Positions 1 to 6,512 of a DNA stretch of 16,018 bases are shown in pieces. A program made the translations under genes and the position numbers. Below the pieces are notes generated by a model, which saw only the letters and a list, made by a program, of their open reading frames with translations, ran no database searches and had not been told where the DNA came from. Each line of letters starts with the position of its first letter. Position 1 is the stretch's first letter. The stretch spans positions 1-16,018 of the forward strand of contig JAJAYS010000325.1 of assembly GCA_026786065.1 (NCBI GenBank), written 5' to 3'. Origin of the DNA: Polaromonas sp. Its GTDB lineage: Bacteria; Pseudomonadota; Gammaproteobacteria; Burkholderiales; Burkholderiaceae_C.

Positions 1-302
1 GCCAGCAGGCTGGCTGCCGCGACCGACGCCGCCAGCGCCCGGCTTGCGCCGCGCCCCAGCGCAGCGAGGGCGTTGACCACCAGCAGACCGAACAGCAGCC
101 CGGCCGGAGCCGCCAGCGGCCCGGGAATCAGCGCAAGAAAGAAAAGCGGCTCGCCAGACAGCAGCCGGTTGGGCGCGACCTTGACGAAAGGCAGGCCGGC
201 CAGCGCCAGCAGAGCGAGCGCACTGAGCGTGAGCTGCACCGGGTTGCCCTGCCAACCCGCTGGACGGCTTTCGCGCCAAGCCGATCCCGATGCGGGTGCC
301 AC
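1..302 (-). CDS. YehY-like osmoprotectant ABC transporter permease, N-terminal part (runs off the window)
   Basis: This is the start of a membrane permease that continues beyond base 1; about 100 codons are visible. From the GTG at 302 the translation has a short polar N-terminus, then a hydrophobic helix, then the phrase PFVKVAPNRLLSGEPLFF. That closely resembles PFISYAPNRLVSGEG in E. coli YehY as I remember it. More hydrophobic helices follow. It starts about 28 bases after the stop of the OsmF-like binding protein, matching the E. coli yehZ-yehY order. An upstream TTG at 323 is an alternative start; an in-frame stop lies just before it. In the E. coli system YehY is an inner-membrane component of a low-affinity glycine-betaine-type importer. 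The transported substrate here is inferred from the family only, and the binding-protein-dependent permease domain itself is not in view. Confidence 0.7.
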   Translation of the reverse strand, partial: MAPASGSAWRESRPAGWQGNPVQLTLSALALLALAGLPFVKVAPNRLLSGEPLFFLALIPGPLAAPAGLLFGLLVVNALAALGRGASRALAASVAAASLL

Positions 303-330
303 AGCGTTGCCGGTGTGCCGCAACGCGGCC

Positions 331-1254
331 TTATTTCAACAGGCCTCTGGACTTCAAAAAATCGCTCGCGACCTTTTTGGCGTCCTGCCCTTCGAGCTGA
401 ATCTTGGCGTTCAGGCTTTGCAGCGTAGGCCCGTCGAGCGCCCGGAACACCGGCGCCAGCACCTCGCGGATTTTCGGGTTGCGCTGCAGCGCGTCGTCAC
501 GAACGATCGGGGTCGGTGCAAAAATCGCCTGCACCGCCTGCGTGTCTTCGAGTACCACCAGCCCGAGCGCCACCAGCGGCCCGTCGGTGCCGTAGGCCAT
601 CGCTGCATTGACGCCGGAAGTTTTTTCGGCGGCCGCGCGTATCGTCGCGGCGGTGTCGCCGCCGGCCAGCATCAAAATCTGGGCTGGTTTCAGGCTGAAA
701 CCGTAGGCTTTCTGAAACGCCGGCAAGGCGTCGGGGCGCTCGACGAACTCGGCTGAAGCCGCTAGCTTGAACTGCCCACCGCCGGCAATCCACTTGCCCA
801 GGTCGTCCAGCGTCTTCAGCCGGTTCGCGGTGGCCACGTCTTTGCGCAGCGCAATCGCCCAGGTGTTGTTGGCCGGCGCCGGCTCCAGCCAGACGATGCG
901 GTTCTTTTCAAAGTCGAGCGCCTTGACGCGCTCGTAACCGGCTTTCGCGTTTTTCCAGGCCGGGTTGTCCTCGTCGGCAAAAATGAAGGCGCCGTTGCCG
1001 GTGTATTCGGGATAGATGTCGATCTCACCGGCGGTGATGGCGGCCCGGACCACCTTGGTGTTGCCCAGCGAAGCCCGGTTCTCGGTCTTGATGCCGCTGG
1101 CTTCGAGCGCCAGCACGATCATGTTGCCGAGCAGCTTGCCTTCGGTGTCGATCTTGGAGCCGACCCGCAGCGGCGCGGCCGGTTGCGCCAGCGCGCCGGC
1201 TGCTGCCAGTGCGCCCATCAGGGCCAACGCAGCGATGCGTCGAATTAATTTCAT
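331..1254 (-). CDS. osmF: OsmF/YehZ-type osmoprotectant ABC transporter substrate-binding protein
   Basis: Periplasmic solute-binding protein of 307 residues expected to capture an osmoprotectant such as glycine betaine or choline and deliver it to the YehY-like permease encoded next. Residues 1-23 form a signal peptide (MKLIRR, hydrophobic core, ALA cleavage site before Q24). The mature protein starts with RVGSKIDTEGKLLGN and contains DIYPEYTGNGAFIF, APANNTWAIALR, FKLAASAEF and SGVNAAMAYGTDGP. These phrases match E. coli YehZ almost word for word from memory, over the whole length. The ATG is preceded by GAGG at 1265-1262, seven bases upstream, which settles the start. It is separated from nagZ by 184 bp containing a hairpin and a tandem repeat, so it probably begins its own transcript. 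Family assignment is firm; the actual ligand is not shown by the sequence. Confidence 0.9.
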   Translation of the reverse strand: MKLIRRIAALALMGALAAAGALAQPAAPLRVGSKIDTEGKLLGNMIVLALEASGIKTENRASLGNTKVVRAAITAGEIDIYPEYTGNGAFIFADEDNPAWKNAKAGYERVKALDFEKNRIVWLEPAPANNTWAIALRKDVATANRLKTLDDLGKWIAGGGQFKLAASAEFVERPDALPAFQKAYGFSLKPAQILMLAGGDTAATIRAAAEKTSGVNAAMAYGTDGPLVALGLVVLEDTQAVQAIFAPTPIVRDDALQRNPKIREVLAPVFRALDGPTLQSLNAKIQLEGQDAKKVASDFLKSRGLLK

Positions 1255-1299
1255 GGAACGGCCTCAAAAAAATTAAACATGTTTTGGACGATACCGCAG

Positions 1300-1333
1300 A
1301 CCGGTTGGGACTGCGCTGCAGTCGGGAACCGGT
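1300..1333. repeat. Imperfect inverted repeat (hairpin) between nagZ and osmF
   Basis: ACCGGTT (1300-1306) pairs with AACCGGT (1327-1333). Inside it, GACTGC (1309-1314) pairs with GCAGTC (1318-1323) around a three-base loop, with a small GG/GGG internal loop between the two stems. A TTTCT run follows on the plus strand but no U-tract follows on the transcribed minus strand, so a standard intrinsic terminator is not supported. It could be an operator or a nagZ mRNA 3' structure. Confidence 0.5.
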
Positions 1334-1343
1334 TTTCTCAGCC

Positions 1344-1374
1344 GCCTTAAAACTCGCCTTAAAACTCGCCTTAA
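1344..1374. repeat. 12-bp tandem direct repeat upstream of osmF
   Basis: The unit GCCTTAAAACTC occurs at 1344-1355 and 1356-1367, and the first seven bases recur at 1368-1374. On the transcribed strand this reads as spaced GAGTTTTAAGGC iterons about 90 bases upstream of the osmF start. It may be a binding-site array for a regulator or simple slippage; the sequence cannot separate these. Confidence 0.6.
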
Positions 1375-1438
1375 GGCCCGCCTCCAACCCCGCCTGATCA
1401 GCACCCAGCGCAGGCCGCCCGCCGGCGCCCTGACCCGG

Positions 1439-2500
1439 TCAGCCCAACAGGCCGACGGCGTGCATATAGGCCGGATGCAGCATCAGCGCGTCCCAAGGCA
1501 GGCCAGGCTGCGTCGGCAGCAGCGCCCGCCGGCGCATGTCACTGGACTCCAGCGCCTCCCAGCGGCCCTGGCGCTGCGCCTTGGCCATGCCGTCCAGCCA
1601 GGCATCGACCACCTTGCCGCCGCCGTCAAGCGACTGGTTGCACAGCAGCGCCAGGTCGCAGCCGGCGTTCAAGGCGGCCATCGCGGCATCAACATAGCTG
1701 ACCGCCTTGCCGTCGATCGTGCGGGCCGCCTGCATGCTAAGGTCGTCGCTGAAAATCGCGCCTCCAAAACCCAGCCGGCCGCGCAGGATGTAGGTCAGCC
1801 ATTGCTCCGAAAAGCCGGCTGGTCGCACGTCGACCTTGGGGTAGATCACATGCGCCGGCATCACGCCGGTCAGCGTGGCGTTTAGCCATTCATAGGGGGC
1901 GGCGTCGTCGGCCAGGATTTTTTTCAGTCTGCGCGAATCGACGGGTATGGCGGTATGGCTGTCGGCCTTGACGAAGCCATGACCGGGAAAGTGCTTGCCG
2001 CAGTTGGCCATGCCGCTTTGCAGCAGGCCGTGCATCAGGCTTTTGGCGAGCAGCGCCACGACGCGCGGATCGCGGGCGAAAGCGCGGTCGCCGATGACGC
2101 CGCTGTCGCCCCAATCGAGGTCGAGCACCGGCGTAAAGCTCAGATCGACACCGCAGGAGCGCAGCTCGGCACCCATCACATAGCCGCAGCCGGTAGCCGT
2201 GTTGGTCGCCCCCAGCGGGTCCTGCAACCACTGCTGGCCGAGCGCACGCATCGGCGGCAGATGCGTGAAGCCGTCGCTGCGAAAGCGTTGCACCCGCCCG
2301 CCTTCGTGATCGACGCAGATCAGCAGGTCGGCCCGCACCGCCTTGATCTCGGCACACAGCGCCGTCAGCTGCGCCCGGTTCTCCCAGTTGCGGGCGAACA
2401 AAATCAGGCCGCCAGTCAGCGGATGGGCCAGGCGGCGGCGGTCGTCGGCGTTCAGGCTCAGGCCGGCGACGTCGATGATCAGGGGGGCATGGGATTCCAT
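1439..2500 (-). CDS. nagZ: Beta-N-acetylhexosaminidase NagZ (GH3)
   Basis: Cytoplasmic glycoside hydrolase family 3 enzyme that removes N-acetylglucosamine from GlcNAc-1,6-anhydro-muropeptides during peptidoglycan recycling. The 353-residue length is usual for proteobacterial NagZ. Visible motifs are ICVDHEGGRVQRF (residues 61-73), the family loop GKHFPGHG at 168-175 followed by D180-S-H182 (the Asp/His general acid-base dyad of GH3 NagZ), and FSDDLSM, with D252 as the expected nucleophile. The start is the ATG at 2500, with a weak AAAGG about ten bases upstream. It is the last gene of the recO-pdxJ-acpS-nagZ run, but a repeat-rich 289-bp gap lies between it and acpS, so its expression may be partly uncoupled. 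There is no signal peptide, as expected. Confidence 0.95.
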   Translation of the reverse strand: MESHAPLIIDVAGLSLNADDRRRLAHPLTGGLILFARNWENRAQLTALCAEIKAVRADLLICVDHEGGRVQRFRSDGFTHLPPMRALGQQWLQDPLGATNTATGCGYVMGAELRSCGVDLSFTPVLDLDWGDSGVIGDRAFARDPRVVALLAKSLMHGLLQSGMANCGKHFPGHGFVKADSHTAIPVDSRRLKKILADDAAPYEWLNATLTGVMPAHVIYPKVDVRPAGFSEQWLTYILRGRLGFGGAIFSDDLSMQAARTIDGKAVSYVDAAMAALNAGCDLALLCNQSLDGGGKVVDAWLDGMAKAQRQGRWEALESSDMRRRALLPTQPGLPWDALMLHPAYMHAVGLLG

Positions 2501-2575
2501 CCGGTAAGGCCTTTCAGTCGCTATAATCTTTGTAGCTGCTAACGCCCGTATTTATTGGGCTTCAGCCTGTTTTTC

Positions 2576-2800
2576 TATAAATTTTAGTAACTACTCAGGT
2601 GTTCGCGCTTGCTATTTTTTTCCCTTTTCCTCTGGGAGAGGGTTAGGGTGAGGGCAGCCGGCTGTGGAGGAGTCACGGGAATCGCCATCGGGGAACCCTC
2701 ACCCCCTTCGACAGGGCTCAGGACAGGCCTGCCCTCTCCCAGAGGGCGAGGGAGCAAGAAAAAATGACTGTATCCGGCAACCTGAGTAGTTATAAATTTT
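2576..2800. mobile_element. MITE-like fold-back insertion between acpS and nagZ
   Basis: TATAAATTTT occurs at 2576-2585 and again at 2791-2800, consistent with a 10-bp target-site duplication. The 205 bp between them have inverted ends: ACTACTCAGGT (2590-2600) against ACCTGAGTAGT (2780-2790). Two more inverted pairs lie inside: a 14-bp perfect pair CCTCTGGGAGAGGG (2629-2642) / CCCTCTCCCAGAGG (2732-2745), and GGGTGAGGG (2646-2654) / CCCTCACCC (2697-2705). The two arms are therefore diverged inverted copies of one unit around a roughly 40-base centre. There is no coding capacity, so it would need a transposase supplied elsewhere. The right boundary overlaps the acpS stop codon. Four extra bases (2586-2589) separate the left duplication from the left inverted end, which is a blemish in the model. 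Confidence 0.6.
2706..2731. repeat. Second extragenic repeat nested in the right arm of the fold-back element
   Basis: In the left arm the segment GGGAGAGGG is separated from GGGTGAGGG by three bases (TTA, 2643-2645). In the right arm the corresponding blocks are separated by about 26 bases reading CCTTCGACAGGGCTCAGGAC and on to 2731. A related sequence, CCTTTTACAAGGCTCAGGAC, occurs independently between era and recO (5011-5030). This suggests one small repeat inserted into, or recombined with, another. Confidence 0.5.
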
Positions 2801-3191
2801 CGGGCTTTTCGACGATACAGAAGCTGGCGGCGTAATCGGTCTCGTCGGTGACCGTGACCAGCGCCCGCAGACCGCGCGCGTCGCACCAGTCCTTCAGCGC
2901 GCCATGCAACACGATTACCGGCTTGCCGCTGGCTTCGTTGGCGATCTCGCAGCGGTGCCAGGTCATCGGTAGCCGCAGCCCGAGGCCGATGGCCTTGCTG
3001 AAGGCTTCTTTGGCCGAAAACCGGGTCGCCAGGTATTTGATGCCGCGCTCCGGCCAGCGTGCGCTGCGGGCCTGCCAGATGCCGAATTCGCGCTCGCACA
3101 AAATCCGCTGTGCAAAACGGTCGCCGTGGCGCGCCAGGCTGGCGCGTATGCGGCGCACGTCGCAAATGTCGGTGCCGATGCCGTAGATCAT
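2790..3191 (-). CDS. acpS: Holo-[acyl-carrier-protein] synthase AcpS
   Basis: Transfers the 4'-phosphopantetheine arm of coenzyme A to a serine of apo-ACP, switching on fatty acid synthesis. At 133 residues it has the usual AcpS length. It starts [15 protein letters not shown], with D8 as the expected Mg ligand, and has the second signature [13 protein letters not shown] with E62 and K61; both are diagnostic. The ATG at 3191 is preceded by AAGGCGGG. It lies 96 bp downstream of pdxJ, the usual partner order. The stop codon TAA sits exactly at the edge of the MITE-like insertion: its last A comes from the inserted element. Joining the sequence across the proposed 10-bp duplication gives an ancestral GAA AAT TTA TAG end, so the protein C-terminus would be unchanged by the insertion. 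Confidence 0.93.
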   Translation of the reverse strand: MIYGIGTDICDVRRIRASLARHGDRFAQRILCEREFGIWQARSARWPERGIKYLATRFSAKEAFSKAIGLGLRLPMTWHRCEIANEASGKPVIVLHGALKDWCDARGLRALVTVTDETDYAASFCIVEKPENL

Positions 3192-3287
3192 GACCCGCCT
3201 TGCCGGTCTTGCCAGGCACTGCGCTGAAGGACGCAGCGCGGGCTTGCGGTGGTCACCGGGCCGACGCCCGACTGCCGCGCCAGAGCG

Positions 3288-4106
3288 TCATACCGACGCA
3301 AACACGTCATCAATGACCCGCAGGTAGGCCCGAACCGCACCGGCAAAGCCCAGCTCCAGCGCGTCGGCCATCAGCGCATGGCCGATAGAGACTTCACGCA
3401 CGCCGGGGACGGCCCGCAGAAAATCGCCCAGGTTGCTGAGGTTAAGGTCATGGCCGGCATTCAGGCCCAGGCCGCAGCCTGTGGCGGCGTGCGCCGACTG
3501 CGCGAAGCGGCGCAAGGCCAGCGCCGGGTCGCCGTCGGCAAAAGCCAGCGCATAGCTTTCGGTGTACAGCTCCACGCGGTCCGCGCCGGCCTCGCGGGCG
3601 GCGGGCATCGCTTCGGCAACCGGGTCCATGAACAGGCTCACCCGGACCTTGCGGTCGTGCGCCTGCGCGATCAGCGGCGCCAGCCGCTCGGCGTCGGCCG
3701 GGAAGCTCCAGCCGTGATCACTGGTGAACTGGCTCTCGCTGTCGGGAACAAAAGTGCACTGGTGCATCGGCAGGCCTCGGGCGCTGAGGTCGCGTACGAA
3801 ATGCATCAGGTTCTGGAACGGGTTGCCTTCAATGTTGAATTCGCGGTCGGGCCAGTCTTTCATCAGCGCGGCAACCTCGAGCACGTCGCCGCTTCGAATG
3901 TGCCGCTCGTCGGGGCGCGGATGCACGGTGATGCCGTGCGCCCCGGCCTGCAGGCAGACCTCGGCGATGCGGGTCACGCTGGGCCGATCAATGTGGCGGG
4001 CGTTGCGCAGCAGGGCGACTTTGTTGATGTTGACCGACAACACGGTTTTCACGGGGGTCGCGGCGGAGATCGGTTTAATCTTCGTTTCGGTCTGGGCGGT
4101 TTTCAT
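3288..4106 (-). CDS. pdxJ: Pyridoxine 5'-phosphate synthase PdxJ (NINK-type variant)
   Basis: Condenses 3-amino-2-oxopropyl phosphate with 1-deoxyxylulose 5-phosphate to form pyridoxine 5'-phosphate, the ring-closing step of DXP-dependent vitamin B6 synthesis. The TIM-barrel landmarks are present: LSVNINKVALLRNAR (residues 23-37), ITVHPRPDERHI with H62 and R64, EFNIEG with E93, and LGLNAGHDL with H219. The E. coli enzyme has NIDH where this one has NINK (26-29), and several other stretches (HPRPDERHI, VELYTESYA, VSIGHALMADAL) resemble the Bacteroidetes form as I recall it. The N-terminus is about 20 residues longer than E. coli PdxJ. The ATG at 4106 lies nine bases after the recO stop with a GAG-containing ribosome site, so it is probably co-translated with recO. 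At 272 residues it is slightly long. Confidence 0.92.
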   Translation of the reverse strand: MKTAQTETKIKPISAATPVKTVLSVNINKVALLRNARHIDRPSVTRIAEVCLQAGAHGITVHPRPDERHIRSGDVLEVAALMKDWPDREFNIEGNPFQNLMHFVRDLSARGLPMHQCTFVPDSESQFTSDHGWSFPADAERLAPLIAQAHDRKVRVSLFMDPVAEAMPAAREAGADRVELYTESYALAFADGDPALALRRFAQSAHAATGCGLGLNAGHDLNLSNLGDFLRAVPGVREVSIGHALMADALELGFAGAVRAYLRVIDDVFASV

Positions 4107-4115
4107 GAGGCTCTT

Positions 4116-4865
4116 TTATAAGGCTTGCAAGTCCATCATCATCTGGCGCGTTTTCAGCGTTTTCACGCCGCAATGGTAGTGCAGCAGGCCGCGCAACTGG
4201 CTCTTGAGCTCGGTCATCCCCGGAATGCAGGCGTGCATGGTTTGCGCAAACGGCGCGGCGTCAAACAAGGCTTGGTGCAGCGCCTGCCATGTCGCGCCGG
4301 GCAGGCTGCTTCGTTCGTCGTCGTCCGCCTGGCGCAAGCCGGCTTCGGGCACCAGCAGGTAGCGCGCCTGGGCATCAAGCGGGGCCAGCGTGGCGCTTTC
4401 AATGTCCAGGTCCGGCAGCAGGCCGATTTCGCGCAGCAAACGCAGCTCGAACGCGCGCAGGGCGAGCTGCAGCGTATCGGCGCCGGGGCTGCCCAGCAGC
4501 GCCACGGTGGCGGCGTAGGCGTCGAACAGCGCAGGATGCGGGTCGTCCCGCGCCAGCAGGCGCATCAACAGCTCATTGAGGTAATAGCCCGACAACAGCG
4601 CGTCGCCGGTCGGCATCATATGCCCGCCCTGCCACTCGGCGCTCTTGAGCGTGCGAATTTCGCCGTCGCCACCAAAGGCAATGCGCAAGGGCTGCAGCGG
4701 CAGCAAGATTGGCCGGAAGTTCGAACTCGGCTTTTTCGCGCCCCGCGCCACCAGCGCGGTCCGGCCGAAGCCCCGCGTGAAAACTTCAAGAATCACGCTG
4801 GATTCACTCCAGTCGTAGCGGTGCAGCACATAGGCGGGCTCGTCACTGATGCGCTTGGTGGTCAC
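4116..4865 (-). CDS. recO: DNA repair protein RecO
   Basis: RecFOR-pathway mediator that anneals DNA and helps load RecA onto SSB-coated single strands. The 249-residue protein opens with the typical RecO OB-fold: [40 protein letters not shown], then [11 protein letters not shown]. The helical C-terminal half includes [15 protein letters not shown] and [17 protein letters not shown], both characteristic. The C-terminal part lacks the four-cysteine zinc motif found in some RecO proteins. The start codon is GTG at 4865 and no clear Shine-Dalgarno precedes it; I kept it because the distance to the OB-fold matches other family members. Upstream lies a 367-bp repeat-filled gap separating it from era; downstream pdxJ follows within ten bases. 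Assignment is secure, the exact start less so. Confidence 0.92.
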   Translation of the reverse strand: MTTKRISDEPAYVLHRYDWSESSVILEVFTRGFGRTALVARGAKKPSSNFRPILLPLQPLRIAFGGDGEIRTLKSAEWQGGHMMPTGDALLSGYYLNELLMRLLARDDPHPALFDAYAATVALLGSPGADTLQLALRAFELRLLREIGLLPDLDIESATLAPLDAQARYLLVPEAGLRQADDDERSSLPGATWQALHQALFDAAPFAQTMHACIPGMTELKSQLRGLLHYHCGVKTLKTRQMMMDLQAL

Positions 4866-4928
4866 AAAAGAGTGTCAGGAGAAAAAATGGGAGGCCAACG
4901 CGCGTCCAGCAAAATAAAACCCCGGCAG

Positions 4929-4985
4929 GCGCCGCGGAGCCGGTTTCACCGGGCCGCAAGCGCAACGCTTCCCGCCTGGGGGCAT
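4929..4985. repeat. Double-hairpin extragenic repeat, copy A
   Basis: This copy starts GGCGCCGCGGAGC and contains a hairpin CCGGT-TTC-ACCGG (4940-4952), followed by GCCGCAAGCGCAACG and a weaker CCC-GCCT-GGG stem (4971-4980). It aligns with copy B (5121-5177) with many substitutions but conserved layout, in direct orientation about 190 bp away. Confidence 0.65.
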
Positions 4986-5000
4986 CCTTCGATACCTCAG
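4982..5000. repeat. GATACCTCAG-type repeat, copy 1
   Basis: GCATCCTTCGATACCTCAG at 4982-5000 recurs as GCACCCTTCGATACCTCAG at 5054-5072, a single mismatch over 19 bases in direct orientation, 72 bp apart. The motif continues as GGCGAACC after the second copy. I associate it with a dispersed extragenic repeat of Burkholderiales, from memory only. Confidence 0.6.
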
Positions 5001-5053
5001 GCCCTTCGCCCCTTTTACAAGGCTCAGGACAGGCAGGCTCGGGACGATCGGAT

Positions 5054-5072
5054 GCACCCTTCGATACCTCAG
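5054..5072. repeat. GATACCTCAG-type repeat, copy 2
   Basis: Second copy of the 19-base direct repeat, differing from the first only at the fourth base (C for T). It continues into GGCGAACCGG, which makes it the more complete of the two. Confidence 0.6.
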
Positions 5073-5120
5073 GGCGAACCGGAGAGAGTGCGACCGTGGG
5101 AGCTCATTACTTGCGAAACA

Positions 5121-5177
5121 GGTGCCGCGGGACTGGCTTTGCCAGACCGCAGGCGCAGCGGCCCCCTCAGGGGGCAG
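5121..5177. repeat. Double-hairpin extragenic repeat, copy B
   Basis: This copy starts GGTGCCGCGGGAC and contains a hairpin CTGGC-TTT-GCCAG (5133-5145), then ACCGCAGGCGCAGCG, then a near-perfect palindrome GCCCCCTCAGGGGGC (5161-5175). A tail with AGCGACACGCAGTGCGCGA and GTGGGGGCCC runs to about 5210. Both stems of the first hairpin differ from copy A while remaining paired. Confidence 0.7.
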
Positions 5178-5232
5178 GGAGCGACACGCAGTGCGCGACC
5201 GTGGGGGCCCTTCCACAACCGTAGAGGCCGCA

Positions 5233-6303
5233 TCACTCATACCCGAACGTTCTGACCCGCGCCTCGTCGTCAGCCCAGCCGGACCGCACCTTGACCCAGA
5301 TCTCCAAAAATACCTTGCCACCGGTCAGCGCTTCTAGCTCATGGCGCGCCTCGGTGCCTATGCGTTTGAGCTTCTCGCCTTTTTCACCAATGATCATGCC
5401 CTTGTGCCCATCCCGCTCGACCACGATGGTTGCGGCGATCTTGCGCAGCGCGCCTTCTTCCTCGTAACGGTCGATGATGACGGTCGAGGTGTAGGGCAGC
5501 TCGTCGCCGGTCAGCCGGAACAGCTTCTCGCGGATGATTTCGGCCGCCATGAAGCGGTCGCTGCGGTCGGTGAGTTCGTCGGCACCGTAGGTCCAGGGCT
5601 GCAACGGAAGGTATTTTTCGCAAATACCGAACAGCCGCTCGATGTCTTTGGCATTGTTGGCCGACATTGGAACGAATTCAGCAAAGCTGTGGCGCTCCTG
5701 CATACTCTTGAGCCAGGGTGCGATGTCGGCGCGCCGGTGAATCAGGTCAAATTTGTTGGCCAGCAGAATCGCCGGCGTTTTCTCCGGCAGCAGGCTCAAC
5801 ACGGTCGCATCGGCCTGATTGAACTGGCCAGCCTCGACCACGAAGACGATCAGATCGACGTCGTTGACAGCACCGACCACGGTGCGGTTCAGCGAGCGGT
5901 TCAGCGCATTGCCGTGGCGCGTCTGGAAGCCGGGGGTATCGACAAACACGAACTGCGTCGGGCCGACAGTGCGCATCCCGGTAATGCGGTGGCGCGTGGT
6001 CTGGGCCTTGCGCGAGGTGATGCTGACCTTTTGCCCGACCAGCGCATTGAGCAGCGTGGATTTGCCGACATTGGGCTTGCCGATGATGGCGATCAGGCCA
6101 CAGCGCTGACTGCCTTCGGGCACGCCGGGCGCCGCTGCAGCGGCAGCAGGCCCGCCGCCAGCCAGCGCTTTGGCCAGCATCGCTCCGATGGGGTCGTGGG
6201 GGTGGGCCGGGGCTGCGTGCGGCGTTTCAGGTGTCACAGCGGCAGGCGCCGTCTCTTGGGGGGCAGTAGCCTGGGTGGCAGTCGGTTTCGGAATTGGACG
6301 CAT
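5233..6303 (-). CDS. era: Ribosome-assembly GTPase Era with a long N-terminal extension
   Basis: Essential GTPase that binds the 3' end of 16S rRNA and helps mature the 30S subunit. G1 is GKPNVGKS (residues 75-82), the switch region is QTTRHRITG (101-109), G3 is DTPGF (122-126) and G4 is NKFD (183-186). A C-terminal KH domain contains [15 protein letters not shown] and the family ending [19 protein letters not shown]. The protein is 356 residues against roughly 300 for most Era. The excess is a Pro/Ala/Thr-rich N-terminal tail of about 60 residues before [14 protein letters not shown]. The ATG at 6303 is the first possible start after an in-frame TGA. An internal ATG (residue 42) has GGAG only two bases away, too close to be ideal. 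Whether the tail is translated is uncertain; the GTPase itself is certain. Confidence 0.95.
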   Translation of the reverse strand: MRPIPKPTATQATAPQETAPAAVTPETPHAAPAHPHDPIGAMLAKALAGGGPAAAAAAPGVPEGSQRCGLIAIIGKPNVGKSTLLNALVGQKVSITSRKAQTTRHRITGMRTVGPTQFVFVDTPGFQTRHGNALNRSLNRTVVGAVNDVDLIVFVVEAGQFNQADATVLSLLPEKTPAILLANKFDLIHRRADIAPWLKSMQERHSFAEFVPMSANNAKDIERLFGICEKYLPLQPWTYGADELTDRSDRFMAAEIIREKLFRLTGDELPYTSTVIIDRYEEEGALRKIAATIVVERDGHKGMIIGEKGEKLKRIGTEARHELEALTGGKVFLEIWVKVRSGWADDEARVRTFGYE

Positions 6304-6401
6304 CAGTTTTCCAGTCGGAGACCGCAGATCTCAAGAAGGCGGTGGAAGATGTTGAGAAGGGCTGCATAACTTTTGCGGGAGGGGACATGCCAATCAGAAA
6401 A

Positions 6402-6426
6402 GGCTGCGATCCGCCTTTTTGCAGCC
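6402..6426 (-). terminator. Weak terminator-like hairpin between rnc and era
   Basis: On the transcribed strand GGCTGC (6426-6421) pairs with GCAGCC (6407-6402) and is followed by TTTTCT. The stem is only six pairs with a 13-base loop, so it is at best a weak terminator or an RNA-processing site in the 209-bp rnc-era spacer. A second small stem (CCTGC/GCAGG, 6436-6451) lies just upstream in the transcript. Confidence 0.3.
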
Positions 6427-6512
6427 GCCTGCTGGCCTGCTAAATGGCAGGAGAAGCTAGGTGGCCCATCCATCCGGACTCCGCAGACCCGCCAGAGTTT
6501 TGCCGGGGGTCC

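Larger units (their letters stand above)
4866..5232. other. Repeat-rich gap between era and recO
   Basis: The 367 bp contain no convincing gene. They hold two diverged copies of a double-hairpin repeat (4929-4985 and 5121-5177), two copies of a GATACCTCAG-type repeat (4982-5000 and 5054-5072), and one relative of the repeat nested in the acpS-nagZ element (around 5011-5036). All lie in the transcribed direction between two genes of one cluster, so they would appear in any era-recO read-through transcript. I see no promoter-like pair. Confidence 0.7.

Noticed and set aside
2541..2570. Small GCCC/GGGC hairpin and TAGCTGCTAACGCC-type sequence upstream of nagZ
   Set aside because: It resembles a dispersed repeat I recall from Comamonadaceae, but the stem is only four pairs and there is no second copy in the window to support the claim.
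3249..6369. Several long plus-strand open frames (3249-4121, 4125-5255, 5341-6369) opposite pdxJ, recO and era
   Set aside because: They are antisense to genes with clear family signatures, which is expected in high-GC coding DNA; their translations show no domain features.
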